This document shows, piece by piece, positions 62,308-64,000 of a DNA stretch of 64,000 bases. Position 1 is the first letter of the stretch. The number at the start of each line of letters is the position of its first letter. Made by a program: the position numbers and the translations under genes. Source of the DNA: Sneathiella limimaris. GTDB lineage: Bacteria; Pseudomonadota; Alphaproteobacteria; Sneathiellales; Sneathiellaceae. The stretch covers positions 806,001-870,000 of the forward strand of contig NZ_JABBYJ010000001.1 in assembly GCF_012932565.1 (NCBI RefSeq). The letters are read 5' to 3'. The notes under the pieces are model-generated. The model did no database searches and had not been told where the DNA came from. It worked only from the letters and a program-made list of their open reading frames with translations.

Positions 62308-63657
62308 TTATGGCGAGAGTGTCACTAGGTTTACAAGACCAGTGACACCGCCCACATTGCGATTGGGAAGAAAATCAGTTTTAAATTGGGGCAAATAGCC
62401 TTGCTTCTTGGCCACCTCAAAGCAGGCCTCTGTCACGAGGATGGAAGCTGCTTCTTCTTTTGCATGCTTATCCAGCTTGGCAGCAAGGTTTACAGGCTCC
62501 CCAATCACTGTGTATTCGAGGCGGCTTTTGTCTCCAACCGCACCAAAAAGGATAGATCCAGAAGCTGCGGTGAAGCGGATTTTCTGTCTCGGCAAACCCT
62601 TCTGCTCACGTTCGGTACGCCATAGTTCTGCCTCTCGTTTCAGCTCCTCCATGGCTTCCAGGCAATTTTTTGCATAATTTTCACTGTCCAAAACAGCTCC
62701 AAAGCTAGCGAGGATCCCATCGCCGAGAAATTTGTCAATTGTCCCGCCATGCTTTTGGATAATCGGTACCATTCGGGATTGATATTCTGCCAACAGGCTA
62801 ATGACTTCATTGGCGGGCTTTTCCATAGAAAGGCGCGTAAAGCCCTCCATATCACAATGAAGAATGGCCGCTTCCCTATTTTGACCGGTTCCCGGCTCAA
62901 TCCAGTTTTCAGCATGGGTGATTTTTGCTGCAACTTCTGGGCTGAAAAAGCGAGAGAGATCAGCAGCCGCAGTGCTTTGGCTTACTGAATTAATCAAAAG
63001 CCGGCGTGCCCGCACAATGACGAGAGCGAGTATCAGGGTAACGATGATAATGCTAATGATCTTGTCAAATTCCGCCCCTAGTAGGATTTTGTGAGACATT
63101 GTGTAGAGCACATAATCCCGGGTAATCGTATCCATGCCCTCCCCATGATAGACAGCATACGCAACCAGAGAAAACCAGCCGATTGCAGCAGTCAAGCCAG
63201 CGAGCAGCACGTATCGCATATCAAAGCGAAGAGCCCGAAGGGTTATAAAGATAAAGGCATATAAAAGCGTTGGCGCCTTCAGATAGAAGGCCGGTGGCTG
63301 GACATACTGAATATGAAAGCTCCAGATCAGGAACATGAGCAAGGTCATGTCTGCAACAACTGAAAAAGCTAAGAACCATCCCGGTAATCGCCAATAAATC
63401 GCCCAGATGAGACGCATCAGAGAGAAAACAAAATAACCCATCAGCGCGAAGGGAACCGGTGCAAACATCACATCTTGCGAGAAGGTTTTGGGGCTAAAGA
63501 TGTATAAAGAGCCAAAAATAAGGACAAGAAGTAACTGAACGACAGCGATCAGAATTTCCGAATTATCCTGTTGTTGTTGAATGGCGCTCAGGACCCGCGA
63601 TGGCATTTGGCCCGCAGTCTTGTCTCCCAGTAACTTGAACGTCTTCAGCTTGTTCAT
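62308..63657 (-). CDS. Membrane class III adenylate cyclase
   Basis: The 449-residue protein has about six N-terminal membrane helices (residues 34-218), a short linker helix and a class III cyclase domain (about 255-449). Metal ligands D269 (HCDMEGFT) and D313 (LGDGILASFG) are present; K309 and T383 (EYTVIGEP) are the usual adenine-selecting pair, favouring ATP over GTP. The N-x3-R transition-state motif reads N390-L-A-A-K394, so the Arg is Lys, which may lower activity. It would make cAMP, a possible signal for the binding-domain protein at 47475. Confidence 0.85.
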   Translation of the reverse strand: MNKLKTFKLLGDKTAGQMPSRVLSAIQQQQDNSEILIAVVQLLLVLIFGSLYIFSPKTFSQDVMFAPVPFALMGYFVFSLMRLIWAIYWRLPGWFLAFSVVADMTLLMFLIWSFHIQYVQPPAFYLKAPTLLYAFIFITLRALRFDMRYVLLAGLTAAIGWFSLVAYAVYHGEGMDTITRDYVLYTMSHKILLGAEFDKIISIIIVTLILALVIVRARRLLINSVSQSTAAADLSRFFSPEVAAKITHAENWIEPGTGQNREAAILHCDMEGFTRLSMEKPANEVISLLAEYQSRMVPIIQKHGGTIDKFLGDGILASFGAVLDSENYAKNCLEAMEELKREAELWRTEREQKGLPRQKIRFTAASGSILFGAVGDKSRLEYTVIGEPVNLAAKLDKHAKEEAASILVTEACFEVAKKQGYLPQFKTDFLPNRNVGGVTGLVNLVTLSP

Positions 63658-63716
63658 TCACTTAATATGCAGGATTTCCAGGAAACTTCCATTCACAACT
63701 TCTTGGTTAAGCTCGA

Positions 63717-64000
63717 TTATTGTTTTTCGAGCCAAAGGCTTGTTTCCTTGGCACCGGAGCTAATCGGTAAATTCGAGAGGCCGGTTTCTTTTAGAATTTT
63801 TTCCAAGTTCCGTTCCGCATATGCACTGGAAAACAGCAGCTTAAAGCTGCCCATTAGCAAAGGCGCGACCATTTGTTGTTCGTTATATCCGCGCCACTCC
63901 CAGCTCTTAGGATAGTCATAAGGCAGGCAAATATCGTGAATATGGACGATGACGCCCTTTGGTAATAATGGCAGCACATTAAGAAATAGAAAGTCCACGT
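63717..64000 (-). CDS. Class I SAM-dependent methyltransferase, C-terminal fragment
   Basis: Only the last 94 or so codons are in the window; the open frame continues past the right edge, and the valine codon at 63998 need not be the start. The piece has DFLFLNVLPLLPKGVIVHIHDI and LPYDYPKSWEWRGYNEQQM (in pieces), typical of the family-24 group of methyltransferases often found in glycan gene clusters. It ends 59 bases before the cyclase gene start, on the same strand. Confidence 0.7.
   Translation of the reverse strand, partial: VDFLFLNVLPLLPKGVIVHIHDICLPYDYPKSWEWRGYNEQQMVAPLLMGSFKLLFSSAYAERNLEKILKETGLSNLPISSGAKETSLWLEKQ

Noticed and set aside
1-64000. Prophage, insertion sequence, integrative element or CRISPR array
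   Set aside because: No integrase, transposase, Cas gene, terminal repeats or spaced direct repeats were found; gene order is mostly core chromosomal.

Overview
The window is about 64 kb of a densely coding, medium-GC alphaproteobacterial chromosome. No intergenic gap exceeds about 260 bases, and I see no rRNA, tRNA, insertion sequence, prophage or CRISPR array. The organism is inferred from gene content and order: an Irr-type and a CxxC-less Fur/Mur-type regulator, a MucR/Ros regulator, and the block tsaB-rimI-mucR-fur-plsC-miaB-phoH-ybeY-corC-lnt-xre-metK-trmB-rimP-nusA-ylxR-infB-rbfA-truB-rpsO-pnp, an order I know from alphaproteobacteria. A member of the Sneathiellales/Rhodospirillales is my best guess; the sequence does not prove a genus.

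Layout. (1) 1-3.8 kb: the start of a 2-hydroxyacid dehydrogenase, an SH3-domain exported protein, then a minus-strand cluster irr - rubrerythrin - two-cluster Fe-S oxidoreductase - DUF3501 with a 15-bp Fur-family box (3271-3285) before rubrerythrin, probably a peroxide/iron response unit. (2) 3.8-26.2 kb: a flavin oxidoreductase with an added cysteine cluster, then the long minus-strand housekeeping array (transcription, translation, tRNA modification, envelope maturation) with several RNA hairpins between genes (infB-rbfA terminator, pnp leader, rimP leader, metK leader). (3) 26.3-31.6 kb: D-Ala-D-Ala dipeptidase, secreted polysaccharide deacetylase and HpaI-type aldolase on plus; a Bax-like glucosaminidase, a universal stress protein and a DUF2333 protein on minus. 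(4) 31.6-43.9 kb: trpS, murJ, glnD, an ArgO/LysE exporter, an SDR, mutS and maeB. (5) 44-62.3 kb: the accessory-looking part. A minus-strand set (degenerate ABC exporter, cyclic-nucleotide-binding protein, AmpG-like permease, acyl-CoA synthetase) diverges from a plus-strand run of ten genes (three glycosyltransferases, a histidine phosphatase, a NodB-type deacetylase, a small membrane protein and a complete oligopeptide-type ABC transporter), many joined by stop/start overlaps. (6) 62.3-64 kb: a membrane class III adenylate cyclase and the 3' end of a methyltransferase gene.

The strongest candidate for an undescribed system is region 5. The 883-residue ABC protein (47969-50620) has an exporter-type membrane domain, but its nucleotide-binding domain has lost the Walker A Lys, Walker B Asp/Glu, LSGGQ glycines and H-loop His, and carries three copies of the segment around the D/E-N-x-x-F-G motif. 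It is co-oriented with a protein whose cyclic-nucleotide pocket looks intact, and it faces an operon that looks able to build a glycan or glycolipid. A cAMP-responsive glycan or lipid-glycan export unit is a testable inference, not a demonstrated function.
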